Below, in pieces: positions 1 to 12,729 of a DNA stretch of 64,000 bases. The stretch covers positions 4,897,101 to 4,961,100 of the forward strand of contig NC_135550.1 in assembly GCF_964340395.1 (NCBI RefSeq), read 5' to 3'. The stretch is from Glandiceps talaboti. Taxonomy: Eukaryota > Hemichordata > Enteropneusta > Spengelidae. How positions within the stretch are numbered: the stretch's first letter is position 1; the number at the start of each line of letters is the position of its first letter. Under the pieces are notes generated by a model that was not told the origin of the DNA, searched no databases, and saw nothing but the letters and a program-made list of their open reading frames with translations. The position numbers were made by a program, and so were the translations under genes.

Positions 1-1060
1 AATAAAGTGCCATTGTCTTTTTTGTTCTTGAACTACTGTAGAAATAGTGGACATTCACACAAATGTGGCACCATTCAGAAGAGGCCTAAGTAGCAAAATG
101 ATGTATGTGGGATGTCCCTTGTTCTGTGACACCTTTGGACAGGATTTAAAAGAAATTGATCACATGTAGTCACACAAACTGTGTATAAATAGCTCAGCGT
201 GCAAGATGTGACTTGATTTTACATGCATGGGAAGTGGTCAAGATTCTAAAAGAAAGATTGCTCAGGCCCAGATACTACAGTAGACAATTGAATGAAGCCC
301 TGTATGTCGTATATGATTCCAGTTGTTGCAGAAATCCTTCAGGTTTATACCAAATATGGCTGACAGTTAGTAAAACAGTGATTTGAGTACCAAAATTGTG
401 CATGTGTATGTTTCCCTGAGTCTTTATGTACTGCAGTTTTGGAGTTTTGCAGTAAACCATGCTTTTTACTACAATATGGCCGCCATTCAGTAAAAGGAAA
501 CGGGGTCACCGAAATCAATGCTTGTTATATTACTCTATCTTTTGTATTACCTAGCCTGTAAACATCATTTTCAATATGATTTAAATGAAACTGACACCAA
601 AAAACTACAAAGTGTCTGTGATATACAATTGGATAGATTTTGATAATTGATGATCCTGAAGGTAAAGGTCAAAGTTCAAGCTCCGATAAGAAAGCCTTGC
701 ACCTGATAAAATGGGATTAGGCACTTGGATTGAGTCTATGGTACTACAGTGTTTCAGTTATGTAGCAAATCACGTTTTTATCATATATACTGCTGCCATT
801 CAGTAAGAAGTTATTTGAGCACCAAAAATGATGTATGTGGATATTAGTCTTCCTCTGTATTCCCTGTAAATATGACTTTGAAAAATTGACAACAAAATAA
901 TACTGCAAAGTGTGATATGCAAGAAATGGTTTGATTTTAAAGATTAATCCTGACGGTCAAGGCCAAAAGTCAATGTCTAAAAAGAAAGCCTAGTGCCTGA
1001 TAATATTGGATTAGACACTTGAATGCATGGAGTCACTATATATAGTACATTTACTATTGA
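1..1060. repeat. Three diverged copies of a ~300-bp tandem repeat
   Basis: The motif CCATTCAG followed by a purine-rich stretch recurs near 71, 484 and 794. Segments around 657-728 (GGTAAAGGTCAAAGTTCAAG...) and 952-1022 (GGTCAAGGCCAAAAGTCAAT...) align well, about 300 bp apart. The first copy is the most decayed. No coding potential seen. Confidence 0.6.
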
Positions 1061-1063
1061 TTT

Positions 1064-1210
1064 TTAGGGGTAAACCATTTGATTTCGAGGGGAGGGGGCT
1101 GGGGGATTTTAGAAACAAATTGTCGCCGGCCAAAACCAGGAAAAAAAATTACTGACCAGCTCGACAAAAAAAATGTTTCCAGGATATGACCTAAAAAATG
1201 TTTGTGCTGC
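1064..1210. mobile_element. Solo end of a Harbinger-like MITE
   Basis: The stretch GGGGTAAACCATTTGATTTC near 1068 matches the terminal inverted repeat of the complete element at 9982-10904 (GGGGAGAACCATTTGATTTC). I did not find the partner end, so this is a truncated copy. Confidence 0.5.
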
Positions 1211-2090
1211 AAGTGAAGAAACTAACTACAAATATCGAATTCACAGGTACATGTGTTTCTGACGCCGCTGCCTACAGTGGCAGCACCTAAACTTTACACT
1301 TTCTTGTCAAAGGTTAATTGTTAACTATTGGTAAATGCTGAAACAAACCTAAACACTACCATCATATCAAATTACTAAGAATATTGACGTGACGTAGTAC
1401 CATGAATACTGTAATTTTTCATAATGACAAAATAATTTTAAATGGTATGGCATGCAACAATATACTTTGAGACATTTCTCGGTCTTAGTTTTCTGAATTC
1501 AAATTTCACTTGTGTTCAGGAAAGGGTGTTGTTACCACCTTGACATGTTAAAACGACACCAAATAGCACTTTTGTATTCCTTAAATTCAAAAACGGTTTT
1601 GGGCCGGGAGGGGGGGGGGAACCACTCCCACACTGCTCCCTTGTATTTTGAATCAAAGTTTACCTCGTATTATTACTACCTCGACATGTTAAAATAGCAC
1701 CAGAAACCTGCTGATCAGTCGGATGAATTCATGAAAAAAATCCAAGATGAAGAATCTGTCTTTGGCGTTAGACTTTGAAGCTGCCATTCAATCTCAAAAT
1801 ATAATGCATTATATACAATAAAATTTTGAGCCAACCTGCTAGCAGTATGCGGCGGGAATATGACTGTAAAAAATTTGATACGAGTAAACCATGGTGGGGC
1901 AATGCGTGTACTTTATCTAGGACAAATAAGTGTGATTTACTCGCTAAATATCGCACCTTGAAAAATGAGAACTCTAGAAAAAATACATTAATGCTAGAAA
2001 CTACAAATGTCTCTGTAATTCTAAACAACAAATCACAGAAAACAACAACAGACATACATGTATAATACTATTCTTGCTAGTCTGAACGAT
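1210..2090. other. Non-coding; short direct repeat
   Basis: No gene found. A ~35-bp segment containing GACATGTTAAAA recurs about 144 bp apart (near 1540 and 1684). Short open frames here have no recognisable product. Confidence 0.4.
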
Positions 2091-2094
2091 TCAC

Positions 2095-3010
2095 CATTGC
2101 TTTGGTCTGTAATTAAGCATATAAGGGAACATACGAACATTTTCCTCATCACAGCAAATAAAACCATCAGATTGGTTTAACTATTTTCGCAAACTTTTAA
2201 ATACGGATGTCAAACCTATGGAGAATACGTTTGATGACAAAATTCAATTTGTTTTAAATCAACATAATACAAGTTGTCATCAGTGTGATGCAAATGAGCT
2301 AAACGAGTTGAACTCCCCTGTTTCATTGGATGAGATCACAAAGACTATGCCAATTTAAGAAGATGAAAATTAACATCACCAGGACCTAACAGTTTTGTTG
2401 ATAAAATGTTTACATGTAATGTTGTTGGAATTTCTATGTATTTGTGTGATTTGCACAAAATCATTTTAGTTACTGGTAACTTTCCTTAAGAATGGTCTGA
2501 AGGTATATTATCTATCCGTTGCATTAAAAAAAGCCCGACCTCTGATGTTAATAATCACAGGGGCATATATATATAAATATAGAGCTCTTGTTTAAGTATA
2601 TGGCTTTGGTTATGCATGGTTAGAGCAACAGGTGGTAATGTTGAATTATTTATGTCTTTATTTCACCAAAGAGTAACTGATTGTTATCAACAAGAGTGGT
2701 ATAATACAATTAATGAATCCCCAAGACTCAGGTTTTATGCGACATTTAAGTCTCAGCTAGAACCCGACTTATATTTACAAAGTGACCATATAGCCAGGTA
2801 TAAAATTGCAGTTTAGCAAAATTTCGTTACTCAAACCATACTTTAGCTATGACACTGGAAGACATGTCAATAGAGCTATCTCGGACAGAAAATGTATTTC
2901 TTTGTGAAAATGAAGGTCTAAATGTTTTTGAAGATGTACTGCAAGTTTTGTTATTTTGTCCGTTATATCAGTCTCATAGAAAGGAACTATAAACACCAAA
3001 TTATTTTATA
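2095..3010 (+). pseudogene. Decayed non-LTR retrotransposon (LINE) remnant
   Basis: Broken reading frames on the plus strand resemble two parts of a LINE ORF2. Around 2330-2570 there is an SPGPN-like segment followed by EWSEG and DVNNHRG, the signature of the N-terminal part of the reverse transcriptase. Around 2616-3000 an FHQR..DCYQQEW..IN segment, then F..L.FCPLY, resembles the C-terminal tail and zinc-binding region of marine-invertebrate LINEs. Most of the catalytic RT core between them is missing and several stops and frameshifts are present, so the copy is dead. The clade cannot be assigned from what remains. Confidence 0.65.
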
Positions 3011-3399
3011 CAGTACCCAACACGAGAAAAAGCAATAACCTTACTTTCGACCAGAAATCAACTTACATTTTTCGTTTGTCTATGTTTGTATTCAAAGCTT
3101 TTTTTACTCAGAGAAGACGTTATTATCTTTGTAATTTCTATTTTATTTGTCATTATGTTACAAAAGTTACTGACAGTATATTATATATCCTCTTTATTGT
3201 CGAATGATGGGCGGTGGCCCTATTCCTATGAAGTAAAAACACGTATTGTGAGTATATATGTATACAACCATCATCCAAATAAAAAATGTCGATTGACAGA
3301 CATTGGACTTGGGTTGTCAGTAATATCCTACACGACGCGACACGATGCGACAACAATATTTAGATATTGTATGTCAGAGAAATGACATATTACAGACGC

Positions 3400-3426
3400 A
3401 CGCAGACACACACACACATGCACATG

Positions 3427-3467
<41 letters not shown>

Positions 3468-3580
3468 GCACACACACACACACACGCACGCTCGCACGCA
3501 TGTATGTATGTACGCACACACGGGCGGACGGACGGACTGAATGACTGACTGACTGACTGACTGACGGACGGACGGACGGG
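3400..3580. repeat. CA microsatellite with GACT/GACG tracts
   Basis: A (CA)n tract at about 3403-3485 is followed by ACGC, GTAT, CGGA and GACT tetranucleotide runs to about 3580. Open frames across it on both strands are artefacts of the low-complexity sequence. Confidence 0.9.
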
Positions 3581-3798
3581 GCCCATTGTAATACCACACC
3601 TTCAGGGGCTAATGACGCATCTACTACCTCTTATAACCATATGCATACCATCTATGATATTTTTATTTGTAATATTGTATATTCTATGTGGTATTTTAGC
3701 TTCAGTGTCCACATTATACATATACAGTACAGTAGTGTCAAGGCAAAGGAAATAAATACTCTGTATGGATGGTCTATTTATACAAATTGTATTCCTAC

Positions 3799-3905
3799 CT
3801 GCAGTTCAGAGAAACCTGAAGCAACATTGCCGTCCTCCAAATACAGTGATTTTAATTCAAACAACATAACTTCAAATGGACCAGGTGTTGTGGACCCACG
3901 TGATG
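3799..3905 (-). CDS. C-type lectin probable exon 4 (tail)
   Basis: Acceptor TTTTGTTTCCAG and donor CTGCAG|GTAGGA frame a 107-nt open segment in the phase required by exon 3. It encodes a polar tail (SRGSTTPGPFEV...SGFSELQ). Only splice consensus and phase support it; the opposite strand is also open here. Confidence 0.5.
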
Positions 3906-4075
3906 CTGGAAACAAAATAATTATGATATATTCGTTACAATAAGAAGGAAAATTAAAAGCACAAGGTTCGACTGTGCCTCTGCCTCTGTCTGTCTGCCTG
4001 TCTGTCTGTCTGTCTTACTCTCTCTCACTCACTCCCCCTCTCTCTCACTCACTCACTCACTCACTCACTCACTCA

Positions 4076-4123
<48 letters not shown>

Positions 4124-4146
4124 CTCTCTCTTTCTCTTTCTCTTTC

Positions 4147-4242
<96 letters not shown>

Positions 4243-7200
4243 GAAAACGAGGCAATGAAATATAACCTGAATTAACTCACCATTGTATTCACAAACAAAT
4301 CTTGTTAGAGCATCACAATCCTCATCCTGCAAACCCGCAGGTAAAGAAAGCTCCATACGTGCACAGAATTTTCCACCCTCGTCTGGTTCTCCCGGTTCCC
4401 AATGAAAGTAGTCAAGGTCGGGACGACTGATCCAGCGAAAAGTGTAATTCCCGCCAATCTGTTCAAAGGGTTATAAAACGTAGCGTCTATAAACTTAAAT
4501 TCTTGTTGATTCAATAATTGAAAACTTCATCTCAGAGATCACGCCGGGTTTCAGAATATTTATCGTCGCATTCCGCCCATTTACGTTATTACAATTGAAA
4601 TCCTTCTATCTGCAACACTTAATTTATACAGTTTAATTTCCACAGTTGTTATTTTATCAATTTTAATAATGTCAATCTGTACACAGTGTGCGTATAAATG
4701 ATAACTGTAACAGTGGTCTTGTTTGTTTAGACAAGGAGTCATTTACGACAAACTGTATTCATGGTACTGAGAACAAGTATTAGTTGAATTTACACCAAAA
4801 TAAACATCTACACCATTACATGCTTGAATGTCTGGAAGCTGTGTTGTCATTACCAATAATGGGCAACAGAGAACAAATCTCATATCTCTGTAAAACTTTT
4901 TTTTTTTTTTTTTTTTTTGTACAGCTGTAGTGAGTATTTGCCCTGTTTCAGATGTCACGTCGGCTACATTGTGTATAAACACGACTCTGTTACCAATTAT
5001 AGAACTTAAAATTGCTACCTGTGTAACAAAATAACAATTCTTGCAGGTAGAAGGATTTCAATTGAGAATGAACCAAATAATGTGGTACATATACTTATGG
5101 AAAGGTCTATATTATTCGGAGTGACAGCCGAGCGAGGGCAGGCATTAAATTGTGATATTGCCCCGAGCGCTTTTGTTTTTGTTTTTATGACACAGTCCAC
5201 TTAATATTTCATCATCGATAGAAAAGTTTCCCTTTCACGACGCATTTCCACATTGTACTTGTAAGTAACAATAGAATGTGGACATGACAGTATTTATAGG
5301 ATCCGGAACTCGAATAAGCCTACAGCTCATTTGTTATTATATTCATTTCACTTTTGCCAGTTCTGCAAGAAATAAACTGGTGTGTCTCACAGTGGTGACT
5401 TTGTCATCTCGAGCGCACAACACAAGAAAACATCATGGTTAGGCCTGCTAAAAAAATATTTGGTTCCAGTTACCCGACCCCACCTAATTTTTCACTACCA
5501 ACCCTAATTTTTTTTAACGTATTCGAGAAAAAATAATAAATCTCGAAATTAATAAAGTCTCGCGGATGTGGATGCGGAAACTGACATCAACTTAAAAAGA
5601 CAATATAAAACTGTTCTTCCATCTGTGGCTGTACATCTGATGAGAAGAAACCAATAACACAAAGACCATATGGAAAACATCGGAAAACATAACTACCTGA
5701 ACTAGACAATCACATATGAAAAAAAATATATATATAAACATAAAATAAAAATTCTAACTACCCCACCCATTCTAAAAAAAAATGAGCGTAATCGGAACCA
5801 CACGATTTTTTTGTTAGGTCTTATCGTGCGCAGATTAAATGCGCATCGGTCGAAATAACAATAGTGCGCGGGAAAATTGAATAAATATAATTACAAATGA
5901 GCTGTGGAGACACTCGAGCTCCTACAAATAATGTCATGTGCATTCAATCAGTGGTTATCTGCAAGTACAATGTGAAAATGCACCTTGAAAGGGAAACTTT
6001 TCCATCGATGACGAATCGTGATGAACCGTGAGTGGACATGTGAATGAGTGGACGAATGGGTGGACGGTGTAATAAAATTAATAGCACGTTAAAAGCCTTC
6101 GCCATGCATGAAAGGGAACTTCATGACTTGGGCATCATCAAAGTTTTGGTAAGGGTGACCATAATTTTCTTTCTGTTTCTCATTATTCGACCTACCTAAA
6201 TGTTCAGCGCCGACTTAAAAATAAAAAAAATATATCTTTTTTTTCGTCCGCCCTTAATATTTTGCGGAACAGTGCCCTCTCTGGTAAGAATAAGCAAGTG
6301 TCTGGAGAGTTAACGTCATCCCAGTACAGTCATGGTGGCGGCGGCGACACTTGTTCAAGAACAGGGCATTTCTTTCATGACGGAAATTATTGAAGTGGGG
6401 CCTGAGAACATGGCAATTGTGTAGAGAAGCTGGGAAACGGCTTGTTACCAGGAATCCAATAAAAAGAAAACAGAGATGAGGAAAAGGACATGCAGAGAAA
6501 CACGAAGAAAATTATTTTTACTTCTTTTTTTAACTTTCTTTTTTAAAAATCGACCACCGTACCGACCCATAGTTGCTACAAAAAAATAGGTCACTCTAAA
6601 GAATGCCACCAACCCGTGTGCTGGCCCTCACTGGCATGTGTTATTATTCAAATATCAACATGTTCTAGAGTTACAGAAGGATTGTCTGATAAAACGGAAT
6701 AAAATATATAGAACATACGTACATCTAATTTCGTCACATCTAACCAAATATAACACTTCTCAGCACCAGGACAGTTGTAATCAATAGCGGCAAGAAATTC
6801 AACTTCATCAGTGGTGTCAATGGTAGGTAATCTTGCACCCATGCGTTCGCAGTATGCTGTTGCAGAACTCCACGTTTTCTTTGCAGTGGTTCCCGTGTAG
6901 TAACACGACTCTCCATAGCTCTCCCAGCCAGTCAGACATAACCCTGCAAAGAATAGATGAGAGAGAACGAAAGTTAGAGATACCTGGTGGTCTAATAGAC
7001 AAAACTCTTCATTTATTGTAATTGAAAAGCAGTCATCATCAAGCTATGTATAGTTATATTGTTATTAAATTATCGACCAAGTTAATTTGTTATATGTCAT
7101 TCTATTAATTAAGAACTTTAAGAAAAGAAGATGAAAAAACAAGTCATGGTTGGCAACATCTAATTTCCAACTAATTAATTCCAAGACAATTAATCTTTTT

Positions 7201-8794
7201 CATTTGGCACAATTACAGGATTTGCGGAGTTGGAAATTTGTGCATATAAAAAGTAAATATTATTTTTTTCCATTCAGCCTTGCCGTAACAAATCGTTGAA
7301 GTATTGCAACCAACTCTGTTGAATAAGCAGGACACAACAGAGCCTTAAATTACGAGTACAAGGAGCGATTTCGGCTGTTACTCCAAACCAGAGTGACTAT
7401 AGCGTTTCAATTACACAGCATGGTGTTTTAACGTCTCATAGTTTTGTGTTACAAATTACATAAAACAAAATACAGACACTGATACCGTGCAAGCATATAC
7501 ATGATACATTTTATCTCATTATGAACACAAATCAACATAACTGTCCGAAGAAACTAGAAAGATTCAAACACGAAACCGTTTGTGTTCACAGTACGTGTGA
7601 GATAATTGTAAGATTGATGTGTGTACACCCTATCAGTGCCTGTATTTTGTTTATGAAATTTGTAACAAACATGGTTGTGTGAGATGTTATAAACATGGTG
7701 CCACCCGATTAAAAGTCTATAGTCTTTCTGGTTTGGTAGTAGCAAGCAAACTTATTTTGTTTCTGTACTGTGAAAGTCCTTTGGCAGGACTGAACCATGA
7801 TTATGCCCCGCTCAACCCAATTCAATATAATCGGGGACCTGGTAAGACAGAGGTTACAGTGATAATGCCGTAATCATCTGCTATTACAGAGGCAGCATGG
7901 ATTGTTTCTGCTCCCCAGTGAGTTGAAGAAGTGTAACGGGCCATTGATTGAGCCGCTATAGTTTCATGCTACAGTAAAGGAGAATAATAGTGACTCAACG
8001 TCCCTTCTCGCTACCAGTCTATAGAAAACAATATCTAGGTGTAACAAATATCAATTTTGGGCCCCAATTTGTTTTAATCATTACACATACACACAGAGCA
8101 AAAGAAAGATTGACACCCTATAAGACTATTTCGCCCGGAATTCTAGCCTCGTGTTTTGGTTTAGACTTGGTTTGTTTTTATCGTGTGTTTTATATTTTGT
8201 TCTAATAGGAAAAGTAATCAATTTTGAATAGATAGTGTAGTGTAGTATAGTGTAGTGTCGTGTCGTGTCGTGTCGTACAGTACAGTACAGTACAGTACAG
8301 TACAGTACAGTATAGTATAGTATAGTATAGTATAGTAGTATAGTGAATGAAGGCAAGAAATAGTAACTTAAATGTGCATTGTAGTTGATCATATATCATA
8401 ATACTGTAGTATAAGCTGTTGGAGTCCCATTTCTTAACATAAGCTTTTCAATATCCATTTCTTTTCTTACATCGTCATTCTGTTTTCTGTATTTTTTCTA
8501 TTTTTTTATTTCTGGTTTTCTTTTCCATTTTTGTTTTCCGATTTTACCGAGTTCACGTACATAAATTTTGGATTTTTAAAAAATGCACGATTTTCGAAAT
8601 CGAAAACAAATATAGAGTTTCTTACACAAACCTAACTGATCTGCTGGAAGTTCTGATAAGTCAATTTGAGATGGGTTAACAACATATATATATATATAGT
8701 CACCATGAATGCCACAATAAAAGCACTTACCTTGCGAGTAGGGTTGACAGATCGCCAAACAAAGCAACCACAATAGGTAATAGTGGGTGTTCAT
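3799..8794 (-). CDS. Secreted C-type lectin-like protein, multi-exon, 3' end not resolved
   Basis: A small secreted protein with one C-type lectin-like domain (CTLD). Exons on the minus strand: 8731-8794 (signal peptide MNTHYYLLWLLCLAICQPYS), 6723-6943, 4281-4458 and 3799-3905. Phases agree (1, 0, 1) and every junction has GT-AG. Exon 2 carries the first half of the CTLD: GW.SYGESCYY, TW..A...C..MGA.LPTI, E..FL, then WLD. Exon 3 carries the second half: HWEPGEPD, FCARM, DEDC, FVCEY, with the C...C pairs expected for the fold. An EPD triplet occupies the EPN/QPD sugar-specificity position, but the WND calcium motif is not clear, so binding to sugar is uncertain. Exon 4 adds a 35-residue tail with no recognised motif; its donor (GTAGGA) implies a further exon that I could not place. 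A possible 21-nt in-phase exon lies at 8632-8652. Confidence 0.85.
3984..4239. repeat. Compound microsatellite (TGTC, ACTC, CA, CT)
   Basis: Successive TGTC, ACTC, (CA) and (CT) runs; the CT run alone spans about 4150-4239. It lies in the lectin gene intron between exons 3 and 4. Confidence 0.95.
4281..4458 (-). CDS. C-type lectin exon 3: C-terminal half of CTLD
   Basis: Acceptor TTTGAACAG precedes 4458; donor G|GTGAGT. It encodes WISRPDLDYFHWEPGEPD and the DEDC...FVCEY end of the domain. Reading past the donor runs into the GA microsatellite, which explains the spurious long frame there. Confidence 0.85.
5207..6015. mobile_element. ~810-bp foldback element with long inverted termini
   Basis: The left arm (ATCGATAGAAAAGTTTCCCT, then ...CACATTGTACTTG) is inverted at 5960-6015 (AGGGAAACTTTTCCATCGAT). 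Similarity continues inward through CAGCTCATTTGT near 5327 and ACAAATGAGCTG near 5894, giving arms of roughly 130 bp. It lies in a lectin intron and encodes nothing recognisable. A smaller element is nested inside. Confidence 0.75.
5442..5820. mobile_element. Nested MITE with TTA target duplication
   Basis: The termini GGCCTGCTAAAAAAAT and, inverted, GACCTAACAAAAAAAT are flanked by TTA on both sides. Subterminal GGTTCC..TTAC is also inverted. A 3-bp TTA/TAA duplication is typical of PIF/Harbinger elements. It sits inside the foldback at 5207-6015, so it is younger. Confidence 0.6.
6150..6600. mobile_element. Possible old MITE (weak inverted termini)
   Basis: GGTGACCATAATTTT near 6154 and, inverted, AGTGACCTATTTTTTTG near 6595 are the only termini-like similarity. 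The match is short and could be chance. Confidence 0.3.
6723..6943 (-). CDS. C-type lectin exon 2: N-terminal half of CTLD
   Basis: Acceptor TTTGCAG precedes 6943; the donor GTACGT follows KLD. It encodes about 73 residues with the GW..YG.SCYY, ERMGARLPTI and IWLD hallmarks of CTLDs. Confidence 0.85.
7787..7975 (+). mobile_element. SINE copy (body and partial 3' part)
   Basis: It shares CTCAACCCA...TATAAT.GGGGACCTGGTA.GA.AGAGGTT with the SINE at 14175-14410. It then continues with TTCTGCTCCCCAGTGAGTTG and GGGCCATTGATTG, a central region I recognise from tRNA-derived SINEs of marine invertebrates. It lies in the first lectin intron. Confidence 0.65.
8226..8337. repeat. Pentanucleotide satellite (GTAGT/GTCGT/ACAGT/TATAG)
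   Basis: Five-base units change from GTAGT to GTCGT to ACAGT to TATAG along the array, as expected from successive point changes spreading by slippage. Confidence 0.9.
8731..8794 (-). CDS. C-type lectin exon 1: start codon and signal peptide
   Basis: ATG at 8794 opens a 21-codon stretch with a hydrophobic core (LLWLLCLAI) that ends in CAA G before the donor GTAAGT (phase 1). An ATT ATG AAC context supports this start rather than an upstream GTG. Confidence 0.8.
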
Positions 8795-9978
<1,184 letters not shown>

Positions 9979-9981
9979 TAA

Positions 9982-10904
9982 GGGGAGAACCATTTGATTT
10001 CTGGGGGGGGGGTATGGAGGCAGTAGGTATGGGAGCAAATTTTTTTTCCAGTCAGAGTGACAGCAATATGTTTTCTACTGTTAGTCCTGCATCAATTTTT
10101 TTTTCAAATGGAGTAGCAGTGCAAATTTTTTTTAATAAGTCATTAAGTTTGTAATGCGTTGTTCATACCTATACCACGTCACAATGGTTCACAACTGTAC
10201 CTCTAAATAACTTGTTCTGTGCAAGTAGAAGAATTAGCAGTTAGTATGAAAGACGTCTGTCTACCATACTTCTACTACTTAAATTTGTATGTACGACTGG
10301 TAAAATATCCCTGAGGAGCTGACTGATCTGGGGAGTGCTGTACTCCTGACCCCTGTGAATTGCTTTCCTTTAAGCCATCATAGTAGTACCAGGAACCAGA
10401 GGAAAATATCTTGCATGTGTAATGTGACACTAGAGTACTGACTCCTGTCTTGTTTTTTAAATTGTCTTAATTTACATAAGCCAAATAGTCCCCTTCAGAT
10501 ATTGACTGTGTCATTGAGATATTGCAACAAAAATCCTGAAATATGTTTTCTTGGGTCAGAAAAGGAAAGGAAAACTTTGTGTGCACTTGGGTTTAAAGCA
10601 GAGCTATACAGTGCATGCTTTAATGGTAAGTCCTGGGAAAAAACAGGAATTTATACTTGTATTAAAAACATTTGCGCCGCCTATGCCGGTGCGCCGCCAA
10701 AGAATACATGAGAATAATGTTTCCAAATTTGCTCATTTCTGGTGCATTGTGACAATTTTTTTTTTCACTTCTGTCTGTTATGACAATTTTTTCTCTCAAG
10801 CCACTACAGGATCAAAATTTTTTTGTTCTGGTTCACCTGGAAACAAATTTTTTTTTCTCAAAATCCTCCATACCCCCCCCCCCAGAAATCAAATGGTTCT
10901 CCCC
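9982..10904. mobile_element. Complete Harbinger-like MITE, 923 bp, TAA target duplication
   Basis: It begins GGGGAGAACCATTTGATTTC and ends with the exact inverse, followed inward on both sides by a G (or C) run and TATGGAGG/CCTCCATA. TAA flanks both ends (9979-9981 and 10905-10907). The termini and the 3-bp TWA duplication fit PIF/Harbinger. The interior has no transposase, so it is non-autonomous. Confidence 0.8.
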
Positions 10905-10907
10905 TAA

Positions 10908-11203
10908 CAACAGTTTGTGTGACTGATAGATATGACAATAAACGTGAGTTGTTGCAGTCTATGCGACAGACAAAACACGAGTAAACGCTAGTCAAGGCGC
11001 TTTATATTAATCAGTCTGTGTCACTGACAGTAAAACACGAAAGTAAGAAAGTAAACGCGAGTCAGAGCTTTTAACGACAGACAAAACATGAGAACGTAAG
11101 TCAAATAAAAACCATGAGAAAAAGTACGTCAGCAGGTCTCTAACTTAACAGTACACGAGGAACAAAACTCTCCCTTTGGGAGGCAATGTTGCCAGAGCCA
11201 TCA

Positions 11204-11205
<2 letters not shown>
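10908..11205. other. Non-coding; short AAACACGAGT-like direct repeats
   Basis: AAACACGA(G)TAA(ACG) motifs recur near 10974, 11033 and 11075, spaced roughly 45-60 bp. No gene seen. Confidence 0.4.
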
Positions 11206-11234
<29 letters not shown>

Positions 11235-11331
11235 CATACATACATACATACATACATGTACATACATACATACATACATACATACATACATACATACATA
11301 CATACATACATACATACATACATACATACAT

Positions 11332-11406
<75 letters not shown>

Positions 11407-11494
11407 CACACACACACACACATACACGGACGGACGGGCGGGCGGGCGGACAGACAGACAGACAGACAGACAGACACACACACACACACGGACG

Positions 11495-11552
<58 letters not shown>
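11206..11552. repeat. Long (CATA)n-(CAGA)n compound microsatellite
   Basis: CATA units to about 11334, then CAGA units to about 11405, then CA, GGAC/GGGC and further CAGA runs. All long frames here on both strands are low-complexity artefacts. Confidence 0.97.
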
Positions 11553-11677
11553 TTAAGGCATACATAAACGCATTATTCTCATGACAATCACCCATCTTAT
11601 TTAATACATGAGTAAGAACTTATTACGGCGAAGCCGCAATAAATTTTGCATATGTACTTGGTAAACGACCGCTCTAT

Positions 11678-11790
11678 ACCCCCCCCCCCTTTCGGACCAT
11701 GATAATTTTCGTGCCCCCCCCCTTTCGCACCTCCATTCTTTTCGTGCCAACCCCCCACCCCCACCCCATCACAACCCCCGCCCTATTGTT
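11678..11790. repeat. C-rich strand with ~35-40-bp imperfect repeat
   Basis: Runs of seven to ten C alternate with TTTCG...TTTTCGTGCC. The strong C/G strand asymmetry could allow i-motif or G-quadruplex structure. Confidence 0.6.
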
Positions 11791-11938
11791 TATTCTTGTC
11801 GTTCCTTAACTACGTCGTTCACGATGTGGGGCCAAAACTCATACGTCCATGCAAAGAGGTGGGTCAATCAAGACTTAAAACATCTTCGTGCCGAAAAAGG
11901 CTAGGGGTGCCCCCTCGTCTCTTCGTTTGTTTGTCAGT

Positions 11939-12090
<152 letters not shown>

Positions 12091-12725
12091 CTCTGTCTAT
12101 CGCTCTCATTGTTATTGATAAAATCAGAATATGAACGAAACATGCATTTCTTACAACTTCGTCAATTATAAACTCTATGCGATACACTACGTGTAAATGG
12201 TGACTATATTAGTAAACCCTAACATTGTGCATTACATCTCTAGAATCAACAAAAGTGATTCGTTACATGAAATAGTCAATAACTTCTTTTGACGTTGTTT
12301 CTCATTTCGATTTTAATGCACATTCTCTCTCGACTCTGAGACTTCATGAAAAGTCTTTAAATCATAGACGTTGGAGAGAGAACACCCCAAGTCTTTGAAC
12401 GGAAGTATCAAGTGCTACTCAAATTATAGCGCCCTCTATGATCAATGCATTTGAAATCACCCTACTATCTTGAGTTTGGCAATGAGCTGATCTTACGGCA
12501 GAGGGGCCTGTAATTGATTGTTCTCGTCTCTTCAGTATGAATTTGTCAGAAGGGATGAATATATTTCCTATTTCGGACACTACATATATCGACACTACAA
12601 ATCAAATTCAAGTTTCTATTGTACACTAGGTATGACCTCCTAAAGTGACTTTACTATACATGCAATATCAATGCCCCTATACCAATGTTACAGGCCCACT
12701 TTTATAACATGGAAAACTTATTTAA
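12091..12725. other. Non-coding, nothing recognised
   Basis: No open frame of note, no repeat structure identified. Confidence 0.3.
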
Positions 12726-12729
12726 AAAG

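Noticed and set aside
11140-11595. Long open frames of about 100-150 codons on both strands (11.1-11.6 kb)
   Set aside because: They are translations of CATA/CAGA microsatellites; both strands are open at once and there is no non-repetitive coding sequence.
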